NCBI RefSeq assembly: GCF_001412085.1
Contig: NZ_LKEV01000002.1
Span: 310,001 to 374,000 of the forward strand
DNA length: 64,000 nt
Source: Corynebacterium lowii
GTDB lineage: Bacteria; Actinomycetota; Actinomycetes; Mycobacteriales; Mycobacteriaceae
Reading direction: 5' to 3'
The notes under the pieces were generated by a model that was given only the letters and a program-made list of their open reading frames with translations, had not been told where the DNA came from and did not search any database. This document shows, piece after piece, positions 63,333 to 64,000 of this stretch; within the stretch, counting starts at the first letter, position 1, and every line of letters starts with the position of its first letter. A program made the translations under genes and the position numbers.

Positions 63333-64000
63333 ATGACTGCCCAGATTTCCTACCTCTCTGACATGGACGGCGTGCTCATCAAAGAGGGCGAGATGATCCC
63401 CGGCGCGGATCGCTTCCTCCACGCCCTCTACGAGAACGACATTAACTTCATGGTTCTCACCAACAACTCCATCCATACCCCCCGCGATCTCTCCGCTCGG
63501 CTGCGCAGCACCGGGCTGGATATTCCCGCAGAGAGGATCTGGACCTCCGCCTCCGCCACGGCACACTTCCTCAAGAGCCAGGAGGAGGAAGGCACCGCCT
63601 ACGTGATCGGGGAATCCGGGCTCACCACCGGCCTGCACGAGGCCGGGTGGATTCTCACCGACACCGATCCCGAGTTCGTGGTGCTGGGAGAAACCCGCAC
63701 CTATTCCTTCGAGGCGATCACCACCGCCATCAACCTCATCCTGGGCGGGGCGCGCTTCATCTGCACCAACCCGGACGTCACCGGGCCTGCTCCTCAGGGT
63801 TTGCTGCCCGCTACCGGCTCCGTGGCCGCGCTGATTACCGCCGCCACGGGTCAGGAGCCCTACTACGTGGGCAAGCCCAATCCCGTGATGATGCGCTCGG
63901 CGCTGAATACCATCGGCGCGCACTCGGAGCGCACCGTGATGATCGGTGACCGCATGGATACCGATATGAAGTCCGGCCTAGAGGCCGGTATGCGCACCAT
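63333..64000 (+). CDS. HAD-IIA family phosphatase (NagD-like), cut by window edge
   Basis: 222 codons are visible and the gene runs off the window. The HAD motif I is DMDGVL (residues 10-15), motif II is LTNNS (about 42-46), and the C-terminal Lys and Asp pair appear in GKPNPVMM and MIGDRMDTD. NagD-type enzymes dephosphorylate nucleotides or sugars. CACAAT at 63320-63325 lies 7 bp before the ATG and suggests a leaderless message, as a Shine-Dalgarno sequence at usual distance is absent. Confidence 0.9.
   Translation, partial: MTAQISYLSDMDGVLIKEGEMIPGADRFLHALYENDINFMVLTNNSIHTPRDLSARLRSTGLDIPAERIWTSASATAHFLKSQEEEGTAYVIGESGLTTGLHEAGWILTDTDPEFVVLGETRTYSFEAITTAINLILGGARFICTNPDVTGPAPQGLLPATGSVAALITAATGQEPYYVGKPNPVMMRSALNTIGAHSERTVMIGDRMDTDMKSGLEAGMRT

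Noticed and set aside
1-64000. CRISPR arrays, complete transposases and prophage genes
   Set aside because: No regularly spaced direct repeats of CRISPR type and no recognisable transposase, integrase or phage structural gene were found.

Overview
The window is chromosomal DNA from a Corynebacterium species of fairly high GC content. Gene content and order point there: partial ctaE, ctaF, ctaC and the LtsA-type asnB, then ilvE, pepA, the E2 gene sucB, lipB/lipA and glnA. These are followed by heme oxygenase hmuO with a DtxR-like box, glnE/glnA2, rnpB, a fused RNase H/phosphatase, aceE and an acpM-like carrier protein. I cannot name the species from sequence alone.

Layout. 1-9.9 kb: cytochrome oxidase subunits, asparagine synthetase, A-type Fe-S protein, a degenerate CobT-like protein, branched-chain aminotransferase and leucyl aminopeptidase. 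10-18.2 kb: a lipoate block with E2 (two lipoyl domains), the glycine cleavage genes gcvP-gcvT-gcvH, and lipB-lipA, so lipoylated proteins sit beside the enzymes that make their cofactor. 18.2-26.2 kb: membrane proteins, glnA and secreted proteins (Excalibur lipoprotein, amidase, serine protease, small peptide). 26.2-29.1 kb: a small GTPase with two Roadblock/LC7 proteins. 29.1-33.8 kb: threonine synthase, two genes broken by in-frame stops, and heme oxygenase. 33.8-47.1 kb: glnE-glnA2, CYTH/CHAD protein, a galactokinase-like protein lacking key residues, RNase P RNA, RNase H/phosphatase, Nif3, tyrosine phosphatase and SURF1.

47.1-55.0 kb is an accessory defence island of different base composition. 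It holds a decayed Abi_2-like gene with a perfect 28-bp inverted repeat, a type III restriction-modification locus whose Res gene is frameshifted between helicase and nuclease, a remnant of an MmeI-like methylase, and an intact AAA ATPase overlapping a PD-(D/E)XK-like nuclease gene. The last pair is the best candidate for a poorly described system.

55.1-64 kb returns to the chromosomal backbone: a two-component system divergent from an ABC/FtsX-type exporter, a second small secreted peptide, tRNA-Val, a DUF3052-like protein, aceE, acyl carrier protein and a partial HAD phosphatase.

Several genes carry single-base lesions (MFS transporter, a small conserved ORF, Res, possibly a gene at 27.3 kb). 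They may be real pseudogenes or sequence errors; the reads must decide.
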